Shown here one piece after another: positions 1 to 11,546 of a stretch of 64,000 nt of DNA. The translations under genes and the position numbers were made by a program. The stretch's first letter is position 1. Each line of letters starts with the position of its first letter. Location of the stretch: NCBI GenBank assembly GCA_001584585.1, contig LSYV01000064.1:323178-387177 (forward strand), in the 5' to 3' direction. The stretch comes from Gonium pectorale (Eukaryota > Chlorophyta > Chlorophyceae > Chlamydomonadales > Volvocaceae). A model generated the notes under the pieces. It made no database searches, was not told the DNA's origin, and was given only the letters and a program-made list of their open reading frames with translations.

Positions 1-3000
1 CGACATGGGGGGCGGGGCCTGCGACTATCAGCAACGGGTGCCACAGCCATCCAACTGCCCCAGGAGGGGCCACGCCTGGGACTCCGCCAGCTTCCCCTCA
101 GTACCCCCCAAGATCATAAGACCGCCCCAAGGCCGCCCCAAGCTCATCGGTATGGCACCTCGGACGCCGGCTTCGCGCCGGCCGCCGGATGCGCCCAGCG
201 CCCAGCAGTCAACAACTCCACGCCCTCGGACTGAGTACCCCCCAACCCCCCGTGCCATGACACGCCAGGCAACGGCCCCCCTCCGCTCATCCTCCGACCC
301 AGGCAACGGCCCCCTTTCCGCTCACCCTCCGACGCCGTGACGTGGATGTTGGTGGTGAAGGGATAGCGATGCGCCGCCGCCGCCGCCAGACGGAGCAGCT
401 CGTCGCGCCCGCGACCACCCCCCGCCGCGCCAACCAGACCCAGCCCTAGGCCGCCGCCGGCGCCCCTGTAGCCTCCGTAGCCGCCGCCTTCCAGCAGATA
501 GCTGCCGCTGCCGTCGCCGCCGCTGCTGCTGCCGCTGTAACTGTAGCTGCTCTCGGAGTCGGAGTGGTGCAGACGGTACGGCCCGGCGCCGCCGCCGCCG
601 CTGCCTTCGTCGCCGCCGGGGTGGGATCCCGACCGCGAGCCCTGATACGAGCCGCGCGAGTGGCGGCTGCGGTGGCGGCGGCGGCGCGCGCCCGCTGGCG
701 GCGGCGGACCGCGACGGAGGCGCCATGCCGTCAGCCCGACGGCCGCCGCCAGCAGCACTGCGCCGCCGACGGACGCCCCCGCCGCGATTGCCGCCACCGG
801 CGGCGGCCGCTTGCCGCCGTCATCAGGGTTCGCCGATGTCTGCGCCCCCGCGGGTCCCCTGGAGCCGTTCCCTGCCCCTCCGCCGCCGCTCCCGTTAGCT
901 ATGGCAGGCCCCGGCCTGCCGCCGCCGCCGGCCGCAGGGGCGGCGGTCCCGGCCGGGGCACCCGTGGTGTTTCCAGTCCCACCAGCACCACCGTCGGCCC
1001 CGGCGGCACCGTCTCCGCCGCTCCCGTCCGCACCGTCCTGCAGGTTCTGCTGGCTCTGCAGAGTCCTGAACCAGTCCTGCCAATTGGGCGGCACCTCGGT
1101 CACCACGGGGCCGTCGGCGGCGGAGCAGCAGTACAGCATGGACACGCCGCAGCTCTGGGGGGCGAGGCGGGGCAAGCGTTAGGTGGTGGAGGGTTGGGCA
1201 TGGGTTTGCGGGTTCGGGAGCCGAGACACAGCGGGCGAGCGGTGGAGCACAGAGCGTGCGGCAGCTCCCATACCACGATACCAGGTGGGATACGGCATAC
1301 ATGCCCGCAGCCGGGAGCCCGATAGCCCGTCAGGCGGCCTCAGCCCACCAGCACGGGCGTGCGATGCGGGAGGCATTGTGAGCGCCAGATGGGAGTCTTG
1401 GGGCTCTCTCAACAGCCACGAGCGGCTGCATCCCCGCCCCACCCCTCCCCGGGCCCCACCCACCAGGCCGCCCGCCGGCCCCGCGCTGTTGCAGCTGCTC
1501 CCCGCCGGCAGCTGCACGCCCAGCGGCGCGCTCGTCTGCGGCGCGCGGCTCTGCGGCACGGGCTGCGAGGCGGGCGAGGGCGGGCTGCCCCAGGCTATGA
1601 CGCCCTGCACGTAGGCTGGGATCCTGGGGAGCGAGTAGGGGGGGGGGAGGCGAGAGCGGGGCGAGAGGAGGGGCGCAGGTTGGCGCACGGGGGTGAGGGC
1701 GCGTGCAGGAGGGCGGAAGGTGGGGTGGGTGGGTGAGAAGGGAAGACACAAGACGGGCTCAGAAGGCGCCGGGGCCCGGGGCGCGAGTGGGCAGGATCCT
1801 CCGACAGGGGCCTCCCCGCTTTGCCCGAAGCTCCATCCGCAGCCCCACGAGAGCATGCGCTCTCAAGACCGGCCAGCGCGGCAGCTGACCACACACAGCC
1901 CTGTGGGGAAGAGGGAGGCCGGCGTTTGGCCGGCGGGTGAGGCGTCGCGGCCCCCAACCTTCCGAGCGCCCGGCCACACGCACGGCACCGCACCGCACCT
2001 GGGGTTGGGCTGCCGCTCGCGCAGCACCACCCGCCGCCCGCCCGCCTCGTCGTCGTCGGCGGTGGAGGACGCGGGGGAGCCGGGTGCGGGCGCGGGCGCG
2101 GGCGCGGGGGCGGTGATGGAGCCGTTGCCGGGGGGGCCCGCAGACGCGCTGCCTGGCGGTGGCGCCCCGGGCGGCACGCTCTCCGTCCGGTCCAGTAGAG
2201 GCGTGTCCAGGAAGCTGGGGGAGAGGGTTGGCGGACGCGGAGGGGAGGGGAGAGGTGGTGAAGAAGGGAAACGGGTCGCGCCGCGGACACCGAAATTGCA
2301 TGCGGAAACAGAAGCGCTCGTGGCGGTCTAGGTGTATATAGCTTGTTTGTCGACCTGTGAAACTGCAACGTCAGCGCCGGGAGAGCAGCGGCCGGGAGGG
2401 GATAGAGTGCACATCGCACACCACACGGTGTACCCGTGCGGTGTACCCGTCACGGCAGCTAGGGGGAGGGCTGGTGAAGGGAGAACATACGGAGGCAGCA
2501 CGATAGAGGCGCAGGCAGCGGAGGGCACACACTCAGAAGCTTTTTGCGGGGCACACATACAGAGTTGAGGCAAACGCCTGAAACGCACACCCGCCCAGGC
2601 AGACAGCCCCCCCCCCGCAACAGCCTCCACCCGTACTGCCCAACCGCCCATGCTCCAGGCTCAGTCCCCACCGCCCCAATCAAGCGCGTGTCGAAAGGAG
2701 CCCATCCACAGTGCCGCCCTTGACGGGGCCACGAGGCCACGAAGCCCGACCATCTGTCCCGCGCCTCTGAATCCCCAAGACGCCTCAAGCACCCCGCGCC
2801 CCTACGCGCCCCTCCGCGCCCCTCCGCACCACTCCGCGCCCCTTCAAGCCCCCCGGCGCCCACCCGCGGCCCTCCGCGCCCCTCCCGCGCCCAACCGCGC
2901 CCACCTGTAGTCCCGCCGCGCGTCCAGTCGCTCGAAGCGCAGCGGCTCGATCGACAGGATCACCTCCACAGCTGACAACAGCGGCGTGCCGTCGGGGAGG

Positions 3001-6000
3001 GAAGACGGCGGCGGGGCGGCGGCGCTGGCGTTGCCGGTCCCGGCCGTGTCGTTGACGGGCCGCAGCGCCCCCGCCCCCGGCGCAAAGGACAGCGCCAGGA
3101 CGTACCTGGCCCCCTGCACCCCGGGCAGGCCGGGTCGGAAGGCCCACAGGAGCGAGGAGCAGCCACCGCCTGCGCGCGCAGAAGGCGGAACGTGGCCGGG
3201 GTTGAAGGGTCGGCCGGAGGTGCGGGCGGGTAAGTGGACGCCCGGGGGAGAGGAGGGTGGCACGGGAGGTACGGGTAACGCGGGCAGCGAGGTACGGTAG
3301 CGCAGCGGGGTACGCATGTGAAAGCGCCGATTACCTAGGGCCCGGCGATGGCATTGAACCGCCGCCTCGCCCCGCCAACAAGGCAGTGCACCATACGGTG
3401 TAAGCCATTCTCGCCCGTCCGCCCTTCTGCCCTACTGCGCGGCACTCACGAAGCTGCGGGGTGGTGTCGGAGCAGAAGAGTTGGAAGGGCGGCGACGAGG
3501 GCGGGCCCGAGCTGCCGTCGGCGCCGGCTCCCGCGTCGCCTCCGGATCCCGACCAGGGGTTGAGAGCGGGGTCGGGGCCCTCGAACCAGTACTGCACCTG
3601 CGGGGTTTGGGGGAGTTTGGGCTGATAGGTTTTATAGGGCGAGCGGGAGCGGGAGCTCCGGCCAACCATCGCCCGCTTTGCCCACTCCCGCCGCACAAGC
3701 CCTCCGGCCTACCCACCTGCACCGTCGACAGGTCGATGTTGCGGCGGCTGCCAATGTTGGAGATCCTGCGTGTAGGGACGCCGGTCCGTGTGTGAGCCTC
3801 AGCGGCAGTGGGTGACGCCCGCCTCCTACCGGGCCTACTGCACTGCCGGGTAGCATGACTCCGCATGGAGCTGCGCGGCCGCTGCAACCGCGGGGCAGCC
3901 AGCCGCCGGCCGCTCCAGCCGCAGCAGCGCCAATCGCAACCGCCAACCGCAACAGCATACCTGAGGTACATCTGCGTGAAGGACGTGGCGAAGAAGGCCG
4001 CCGAAGAAGACGAGTCGCCGCCGGCGGCGGCGCTGCCGTCGGCGGCTGCGGCCGCCGCCGAGCTGCCCTGGCCCGAGGGTCGGCCCCGGCTGGCGTTGCC
4101 CACCACCACGCCGCCGCCGCCGCCGCTGCCCTGCCCGTCGCCTAACCCGGCCCCCGAGCCGTCGCCCGCTACGGGCTGACGTAGGTGATGGGCATGTAAT
4201 TGACCTGCGCGATCAATCCAGTTAATTGGTTTCCTAACTTCCGTGGGAGGTTGTTGGCACAGCAGTTTGGTCCAGGTACGGAGGGCGGTTGGGTTGGTTG
4301 GGCGCCGGGGTTGGGGGCAACCCTATCCGGAGCTATCAACGTGTCGTCAGGTGCGCATGTCCATGACCGACGAGGGCGGCGCCGCAGCTCGCTTGCCGGG
4401 GTGATGGAGAGGAGCGCACGCACCACCCGTGAGGCTGTGAGGCCGAGGCTTGGACGCCGCCCACCGCCGCATCAGCACCCAGCAGCGCCGTAGCCGCTCG
4501 ACCCGACCCGTGCCTGGCAAGCTAGCAGCGCTTGGTCTCCGACCCCGCCCCACGGTACGGCATGGTACGGCACGATCCGGCCCGGACACAGAGTCGGCGC
4601 CGCACACGGCTGCCGCCCGGTGCTTTCCATCCACCCCCGCCCGACATGCGCCCGACCGCACCTCGAGTACGCGGGGTATCTGGGAGATGAGCGGCGCCGC
4701 CACCGCGACGGACGTGGTGGCAGGTGGTGAGCTGGCCTGCGCCGTGGCATTGGCGGAGCCGCTGGAGCCGCCGGAGCCTCCCCCCGTGTTCCCGTTGCGA
4801 GACGCCGCCTCCTGCGGCCGGGGGGATATGAGATCCGACACGATCAGATTGGACACGAGATGGGTATCAGAGAACCAGAGGACCAGCAAAGCGTGCGCAC
4901 CGGGAGCGCTTGCGGTTCCAGCCAGGAGGAGCAGCAGTGATTGCCAAAAAGCCGCAAGAAAAGCCCCTTCGATATCTGTCTGAAAGGCGGGCATCCCAGC
5001 TAAACCCGCACACGCGCAACACAGGCTTTGCGCCAGCCGTGTGTGCGGGCATGTGCATATATATACCAATGACGACCGGCGTTTCCTTCCAAAAGCCGCA
5101 TACGGTACCGCAGAACCCCGACCCAAAAGCAAATGCTGTAGGTGTTGGGAGCGCGCACGAGCACTCCGCTGGCCCCCTCCAACCCGCCCCGGCCAGCAGC
5201 CGACCATCCACCAGAATGAGAACCGCACGGTTGCCAGCCAGCCGGGCAGCCAGGAAACCCTGGCCACCACCCGACCACCTCCCGAACACGATCCCCACCC
5301 AGGGGCAATCAACGCACCTGCGCCAGCCGCACCAGGTCCGTCAGCGGCACGCAGTGCATGTTGTTAAAGAACACCGAGCCGGTGGGCGCCACCCGCAGCG
5401 GCGCCGAGGCGGGGCCCGCGAAGGGCGCGGGCGCGGAGGCGGGCGGACCGGAGGAGGAGGCGTTAGCGACGGCGGCTGCGCTGGGTCCCTTGCGGCCCAC
5501 CAGGGAGAAGGTGAGCTGCGCGCCGTCAGCGTTGAGCGTGCTGTTGCCTGAGGGGCCGGGGGCCGCAAGGGGAGCGTGACGGAAAGTCCTCCACCCGGAG
5601 GCAAGGCAAAGGGCACGGGCAAGGAAGTGCGCAGCAGAAGAGCCCACCGTGGTGGCAGGTTGGGCCGTGGGCGGCTCTAAAGTGACCCGTGGGTCGCACC
5701 TTGACCACGCGACTGGCTCCTTGGCGCATGTTGCCGCTTACCTGGACAGCGCCCCTTCCCGCCTGCGGCTCATGTTCCGCCACTACCACCGCTGACTGCC
5801 CCTCTCCCCCCGCCCCGCATTTTCTCGAATTGACGCCCTCTCGCTCCCGTAGCTGCGCGCAATACTCCCGAGGTCTACCCACGCCCATGCGCAGCGCCCA
5901 GGGGATGGGCCGCATGGACGGCGACCCACCGATGACGGCCACGTCCTGGCGGGGCGCGCCGAAGACCGTCCGGCCGGCTTCCTGCGGCGACGGAGGGCGA

Positions 6001-7852
6001 CAGCGGATGGGAGCAATCAGCCCGAAGTGTTGATGGACAAGTGAAGGGAGGAGGGAGCAGGAGGCACAGCCGGCGCCCGGGCTGCATGGGGTGCTATAGT
6101 GCTGCCCACCGGGCGGCCCCCAACCGACCAACGGACCCATCAACCCACGCACCTGCAGGATGACGGAGTTGAGGACTGCCGAGCCAACGTTGGCGCCCGT
6201 GGAAGACGGGCCTACGGGTCCGGGGGCAGGCCCCCCGCCGCCCGCGCCGCCTCCTCCTCCCGCTGCGTCGCTGAACACGTCGCGGCTGGACAGCAGGCGC
6301 TCCCCCGCCTCAAACGACCAGCCCAACACCCAGGAGCTGATCCTCGGAATCTGCGGGGGCGGGGGGGGGGGCAAGGAAGCGATAACCGAGAGGGTCTATC
6401 CTACTTGCTACACATCCAAGAGGCGGCAGCGCATGCTTTGTTCAGTTCCGGTTCTATTGCTATTTTGCAGCGATGCGGGCCGGTCCATAGGCTTGCAACA
6501 TCCCCCGCGTGCACTCGCCTCCCAAACCCCGAACCCCCCCCTTTCTTCCCCTGCCCCGACCCCACCGCGCCTGCCGCCACCAGCGTCCACGACGCCACAA
6601 AGATGGGCACGTCGTTGCTGGAGGTGGGGTCGCCCACACTGGCCCCGTAGCGAAGCATCACGGCGCAGCTCGTGTTGCTGGACAGCGACACAAGCCCGGC
6701 GGCGGGAGCGGTCGCACCGTCCTGGTCAGGCGGCGGCGGCGCCGCTGCTGCCGTCGGCTGCGCCTGCGCGAGCCGCCGGTAGCTGAACCGGGCGCCGGCT
6801 GCCGACGGTGACGGCGGCGGCTGCGGCATGTACACCTGAAGTGCCGTACTGTTGAAGCTGGCCAAGCGCCGCCTCCGCCCGCCGGCGGCGCCGCCACCAG
6901 CTCTGCCGCCGCCGCCACCGCCGCCGCCGCCACCGCCGCCACCAGGGACGTCTCCGCTGGGTCTGCATGATAGCGGCGGCGAAGGCCCGGCGCAGCCGCC
7001 TAGCGTTAGCTGCGATGTGGAGCCGCCGCCCACAAGGCTGTCGTACAGGTCGCTGCCGCCACTACTGCCGCCGCCAGCGCTGCCGTAGCCACTACTGCCT
7101 CTGCCACTGGCGCCGGCACTGCCGGCACCGCCGCCACCGCGTGGTGCACTGGGCTGCGGATCCGGCGTGCTCGCGGGCTGGCCGGACGGCAGTGTCGGCG
7201 CTGCAGAATCCGCCATGGCAGCGAATGCAGACGGCCGGCGCGAGGGAGGGGGCAGAGGCGGTGAGGGGGCCGACGGGCGCGACGCCGACACTGCGGCCGC
7301 GCTGGCAACCTCCGCCACGCCGGCGGCGGCCAAACCCACCGTCGAGAGGGCACGCCCAGACGCCCGCGTCGCCAAAAGCAAGTCATCGGGATTGCCATCC
7401 GTTGCCAGCGCCGCCACCGCGTCCCCTCCGTCGCGGCGCGACCTCCTGGGCAGCCACGGCGGCGCCGGCATGTGCGCGGGACCGCATGCATCAAGACGGC
7501 CCGCAGCCGGGTCCGCCACCGCCGGTTGCCCCAGTGGCCTGGAGCATGCCGCCGACGCTGCCGACGCTGCCGACGCCGCCGACGCAGCACTAACAGCAAT
7601 CCGCACGTGACCTAAGGGCGCCGCCGGCGCCGCCGCCGCTGATTGGCCGCATATTGTTAGCACCAGCGCCGTAGCTAAAACGGCAAGTCCCGCCGCGAGG
7701 ACCAGAAGCGGCCGCCGCAGGGGCTTGGCAGGACCCGGGGGTCGGCTCCGGCCGCCGTGGCAAGCCGACAGGCGATCGGATCGCCGGGAGACTCGCTGCG
7801 GGATCAGCCGACGCAGAGCTGACCCGATACTGTCTACCGTATCCTTCCTCAT
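1..7852 (-). CDS. Membrane-anchored surface protein with CBM2/COBRA-like and CBM3-like modules (3' end outside window)
   Basis: Exons, in transcript order: 7852-6581, 6350-6153, 5981-5879, 5547-5318, 4811-4662, 4204-4181, 4130-3961, 3765-3717, 3597-3450, 3169-2905, 2214-1999, 1623-1464, 1154-326; every junction is GT-AG and phase-consistent. Start is the first ATG (7852). A hydrophobic stretch near residues 48-68 (PLLVLAAGLAVLATALVLT) acts as signal peptide or anchor, followed by a low-complexity Ser/Pro/Gly region. The middle exons read like a cellulose-binding beta-sandwich: W-x-L-x-W-x-F then GE, as in CBM2/COBRA. The later exons follow CBM3: MYLRISNIGSRRNIDLSTVQ, VQYWFEGPDP, a YVLALSF strand, the DYSF turn and a closing IPAYVQGVIAWG. 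The 1154-326 exon carries a second membrane segment (VAAIAAGASVGGAVLLAAAV) and a basic cytoplasmic tail. The role, binding wall or matrix polysaccharide at the cell surface, is inferred. The end lies beyond base 1. Confidence 0.72.
4131..4180 (-). other. Putative 50-base micro-intron (or frame lesion) in the CBM3-like gene
   Basis: Read straight through, the exon 4204-3961 meets a TAG after VNYMPITYVSP and leaves in the wrong phase. Removing 4180-4131 (starts GTCAGC, ends GGGCAG) both skips the stop and gives the phase required by the next exon. Fifty bases is very short for a volvocine intron, so a sequencing error or a real disabling change remains possible. Confidence 0.4.
6359..6371 (+). 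repeat. Poly-G tract next to a splice acceptor
   Basis: A G-rich run (C-rich on the coding strand) forms the pyrimidine tract before the acceptor at 6351 of the minus-strand gene. Confidence 0.6.
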
Positions 7853-9500
7853 GCGTTGGCAGCGCGAGCCGGCCGACCTCTGCTGCGTCGGTAGCTCCTG
7901 CAAACGCCCCGCAACCCCAGTAACGCCTGTGACGCACGATCAAGTCTGGATACGAAGTTGGCTACTTGGCAGGCTGATTGCCTCCTCGCGGTTGAAGTGC
8001 AGCCGCAGCGCCCGGTCGCTGTCTGCCTCGGGGCGCCGCAGTAGCGGCCCTCATGCGGCTGGATGCCACTGCACGGGCTGCGCCCTGAGCTGTCGGACGC
8101 GCGATTCGCGAACCCGAAACCCAAGGGACGGACCAGGCCTGACCAGGTGCTTCACGCACCGCGTGCGACTGCCGGGCGCTGCTGTCGCAACGAGTCTGTT
8201 GCCTGGGAAGAAGCTACTTTCCGGGTACTCGCAGGCCAGCCGATGAGGGCCGAGGCGAACAAGCGCTCAGCCAAGGTACCTCAATCGCAGAGCAAGGAGC
8301 GCAAGCGTGTATCGAGGTGTTTATTGCGCGTCCACAGCTCCAAGAGTATCGCCCTTCAAGGCTTGAGCCCAGGCGAGGTGTCAAGGGGCTTTGCCTGTGA
8401 GGCGGACCAACGACGGGACGAAGCGGTGTCAACCTTTGACTAATGCCGAAACCGTGGAAAACTCATTAGGGCATGAGAAATCAACCTCACCGTGCGAGGG
8501 TGGCGGAACCTAGGCAGGCGGGCTGAGGCTTTTGACAGTCGCGCGGTGGCCGTTTGACAGTCGGTGCGCGATGAGCCAGCTCATTAGGAAACCCACGTGG
8601 AGCGCAGGTTGTGGTTGAAGCCCGCGATGTGCTTTAAGTGACCAACGGGTCATTCGCAGGGTCCGGCCGAATCGAGCGCGGGGCGGCGACGGATGACAGG
8701 GCCGTTCGTGCGGCTGCGCTTGTCCGGCTTGTCAACATGCACACAAGCGGTCTATCTGCATCCCGACCTGGACCTCACCTCGGAGCCAACACGGGCCGAG
8801 GGAACCTGGTTTCGCGACTGACGAGCGAGCGGCTCGACTCGCACGCCGCCAGATCGCGAGAAACCCCGGGCTTGTGACCCCGGGCTTGTTTCCGCTATGG
8901 GAAACGCCCACAATCTTCACGGCACAAAGTACAGACCCGACAGGCGGCTAGTGAGCTGCGCGCTTCGCGATAGCGGGATGCGACTTTTAGGCAAGGGGCA
9001 CTAAGGTCGTGTAGCGGGTTCAGACATGTATTAAGAGGCGCTGACTCGTGCCTTTTGCATCGCAGACAAACGGCCGCCAAAACGTGTACTGGCCCAAACT
9101 GGTACGATGTTACAAGGTTATCTAGCCGCAAACTCGCTGCCCCATGCCTTATCGTGTCTAGGCTGTACTTCCTTGGATAAGGGTGGACTGTGCAACCGTG
9201 TCGCAATCCGATTCAAAATTTTCTCGCGGGGACCATTGCCGCACCTACAATAAGGCTCTCCCCTGGAGGTCCCCGCCCTGGGAGACCCCACTCCAGCCCA
9301 GCGCAGCTGCTGTGCAAGTGCATTGGGAGTAGTCGGGGCCCTTCAGGGAAGGCCGACGTGGAGTGCAAAGCAGCCGGTCCCCTTTCCCCGTGCAGCACCG
9401 TATGATTGGTGAGATAGTGTGATGGGGACAGGCGTGGCTCGAGCCCTTACGGCAAGGGATGGTGACCAGCGCAAACAGCACCACGCCACGCCACCCAACC
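7853..9500. other. Intergenic region, no gene recognised
   Basis: About 1.6 kb upstream of the CBM3-like gene. It holds only short open frames without ATG-led, protein-like composition or splice support. I see no RNA gene. It probably includes the 5' UTR and promoter of the minus-strand gene. Confidence 0.5.
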
Positions 9501-9502
9501 CT

Positions 9503-9521
9503 CACACACACACACACACAC
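9503..9521. repeat. (CA)n microsatellite
   Basis: About nine CA units, seen directly. Confidence 0.9.
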
Positions 9522-9726
9522 CTAAGTGACAGGCGTTGCGCCCTCCAGGCAGGCCCCGCTTCCGCCTGCGGCGATGCAGCGCCCGTCCGAGTGGACCGAA
9601 AGAGTAGCTGTCTGGTCTTGTGAGCGGTACGGTGGGGCACGCAGGCAGGCAGGCCGCCACTGCTGGAAAGGGTGCTGCATCGGGCGCATGCCTCTGCAGC
9701 CACTCGGATATTGAAGGCCTCCACTT

Positions 9727-9879
9727 GCAGCGGGACTTGCATTGAGCTGGAGGATAGAAGAGCGCTTCATATCTCTGGGCCGCGTCGAGGCCGGCTGCCA
9801 GCCAGTTGTCGATGTCCGTGGTCACGCGTCTCCCCTGACGAACACCGAGCCGGAACAAGACACGACTTGCCAGCGGCAT
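9727..9879 (-). CDS. Possible first exon of a small unknown gene
   Basis: An ATG at 9879 opens a frame beginning MPLASRVLFRLGVRQGRR, then a soluble-looking segment with DIDNWLAAGLDAAQRYEAL, more protein-like than the surrounding shadow frames. The basic, Ser/Arg start would suit an organelle-targeting peptide. I could not find a convincing downstream exon; GT dinucleotides near 9735 might be donors, so the lower boundary given is approximate. It would be divergent from the amine oxidase gene with about 200 bases between the starts. Family not recognised; it may not be a gene. Confidence 0.25.
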
Positions 9880-10082
9880 AATTTATACAGCTAAGCAGCA
9901 GGCATCACCGGGCAAGAGCGGTGAAAGGTGCTCTAGACAATAAAAAAACAAGATTCCTTGATTCTCCCCGTGTGCGCCGTGTGTGTGCCGGCGGTTGTGA
10001 CGGTTGCCGGGTTAGGTAAGAGGCTACCCTACCTGGGTAATCGACGACACTTGACGACTGAGATGAAGTAGCCGTGCCTATT

Positions 10083-11546
10083 ATGCGAGAGCGGTTTGAC
10101 ATATGTGTGATTGGTGCAGGCCTCTCGGGCCTAGCGTGCGCTTGGCAAGCAAGACGGCAATGTCCGACGATAAGCATCATAGTCATAGAGGCCAGAGAGC
10201 GTGTAGGCGGACGAACGCTGTCGCCGTTGGTCGGCAGCGATGCGGTCGACCTCGGCGGGCAATGGGTCGGCCCAATGCAGCACGCAACATTACAACTTAT
10301 CAATGAGCTGGGTCTGCGCGTCGTCAAGCAGCCTTGGTTCGCGGAGGAGTCGGGCATGGACGGCGAAGCCAACTTCAGCTCGGGCAGTTCGGTGCCGCTA
10401 AGCGAGGCGGAGAATCGCGAACTTACAGCAGTTTGCGAACGCCTGGAGGGGTGGGCGGCGTCGGTGCGAAACCCGCAGTCCTGGACGGCTTGCCGCGATG
10501 CTGTGGACTGGGATGGCCAGAGCGTGCAGCAGTACCTCGACCTCAACGTGGCCAGCACCGCGGTGCGAAGGGAGCTGGAGCTGCTGGTGCGGACCACCAC
10601 GGCATCGGAGCCATCCGACATGTCCTTTCTCTACTTCCTGTACTTCCTCGGAATCTGCGGGGGCGTTGCCGGCGTGGGCGACGGCGACGGCGGCGCGCAG
10701 ACGTACAAAATCTGCGGCGGCGCGCAACAGCTCTCCACGCGCCTGGCGGCGGAGCTGGCGGCCCGCGGCGTGCCGGTGCGGCTCAACTCCGCCGTGGCCA
10801 GGATCACACGGAAACCCGACGGCGCCGTGTGGGTGGATACCCGGGCTGGTGCGCAGCTGGAGGCCGCCTGCCTGGTGGCCGCGCTCTCGCCGCCTCTGTG
10901 GCGCAGCATCGAGTGGAGTCCGCCCCTGTCTGCAGCCAAGCAGGCCATCGCGGACCGCATGTACATGGGCAGCGTGGTCAAGGTCATTGCCCTGTACGAC
11001 ACAAATTTCTGGGAGCCCTTCCGGCCCCGGGGACTGCTGGAGCAGCTGGGCCCCGTGTCCAACCTCTTCCCGTCCAGCGTGGGCGGCGCCCCGGCCCTCA
11101 TTGGCCTGGTCGTGGGGACCGACGCCCGGGCGTTCGCCGCGCTGCCTGAGGCGGAGCGCCGCCGGCGGGTGCTGGCACAGTACGCAGCATACTTTGGGGA
11201 CGGAGCTGCGGAGCGCGGCTGCGTGCGCTTCATGAGCAAGGACTGGACGGGAGAGGCGTACAGCCGGGGGGGCTATGCGGCGCTCATGCCGCCTGGCCTC
11301 GCCACCAGTGCGGGCGCGGCCTTTCGACAGCCGGAGGGTACCGTGGTGTTTGCTGGCACGGAGCTGGCGCGGCGGTGGGCGGGGTACTTTGAAGGTGCGG
11401 TGGAGTCGGGGTACCGGGCGGCCTATGACGCGGCGGAGCTGCTGCGGCTGCGGCAAGGGACGGGCGTGGAGGCGACACGTGCCGCCGGCGGTAGTATGAT
11501 GGGTCGGGAGGGCGGCCAGGCCTGCGCGGCACGTAGCAAGCTCTGA
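10083..11546 (+). CDS. FAD-dependent amine oxidase (monoamine oxidase family), intronless
   Basis: A 487-residue single-exon flavoprotein. The dinucleotide-binding motif VIGAGLSGLACAW lies at residues 8-20, followed by the acidic end of strand 2 and RVGGRT, then DLGGQWVGP, the typical amine-oxidase N-terminal FAD/substrate motifs. Near the C-terminus (about 420-440) VVFAGTELARRWAGYFEGAV is the second FAD-contacting block, with the Trp-Ala-Gly-Tyr aromatic-cage region. Such enzymes oxidise primary or secondary amines (monoamines, polyamines or amino acids) to imines/aldehydes and H2O2; the substrate cannot be told. No targeting peptide is obvious. Start: the first in-frame ATG is 10083; an ATG-AAG-TAG mini-uORF sits just upstream at 10063. 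Lack of introns is unusual beside its neighbours and could reflect acquisition from bacteria or retroposition. Confidence 0.9.
   Translation: MRERFDICVIGAGLSGLACAWQARRQCPTISIIVIEARERVGGRTLSPLVGSDAVDLGGQWVGPMQHATLQLINELGLRVVKQPWFAEESGMDGEANFSSGSSVPLSEAENRELTAVCERLEGWAASVRNPQSWTACRDAVDWDGQSVQQYLDLNVASTAVRRELELLVRTTTASEPSDMSFLYFLYFLGICGGVAGVGDGDGGAQTYKICGGAQQLSTRLAAELAARGVPVRLNSAVARITRKPDGAVWVDTRAGAQLEAACLVAALSPPLWRSIEWSPPLSAAKQAIADRMYMGSVVKVIALYDTNFWEPFRPRGLLEQLGPVSNLFPSSVGGAPALIGLVVGTDARAFAALPEAERRRRVLAQYAAYFGDGAAERGCVRFMSKDWTGEAYSRGGYAALMPPGLATSAGAAFRQPEGTVVFAGTELARRWAGYFEGAVESGYRAAYDAAELLRLRQGTGVEATRAAGGSMMGREGGQACAARSKL

Noticed and set aside
9880..9890. TATAAATTATG as a TATA box for the minus-strand frame
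   Set aside because: It abuts the putative ATG by only a few bases, too close for a core promoter.
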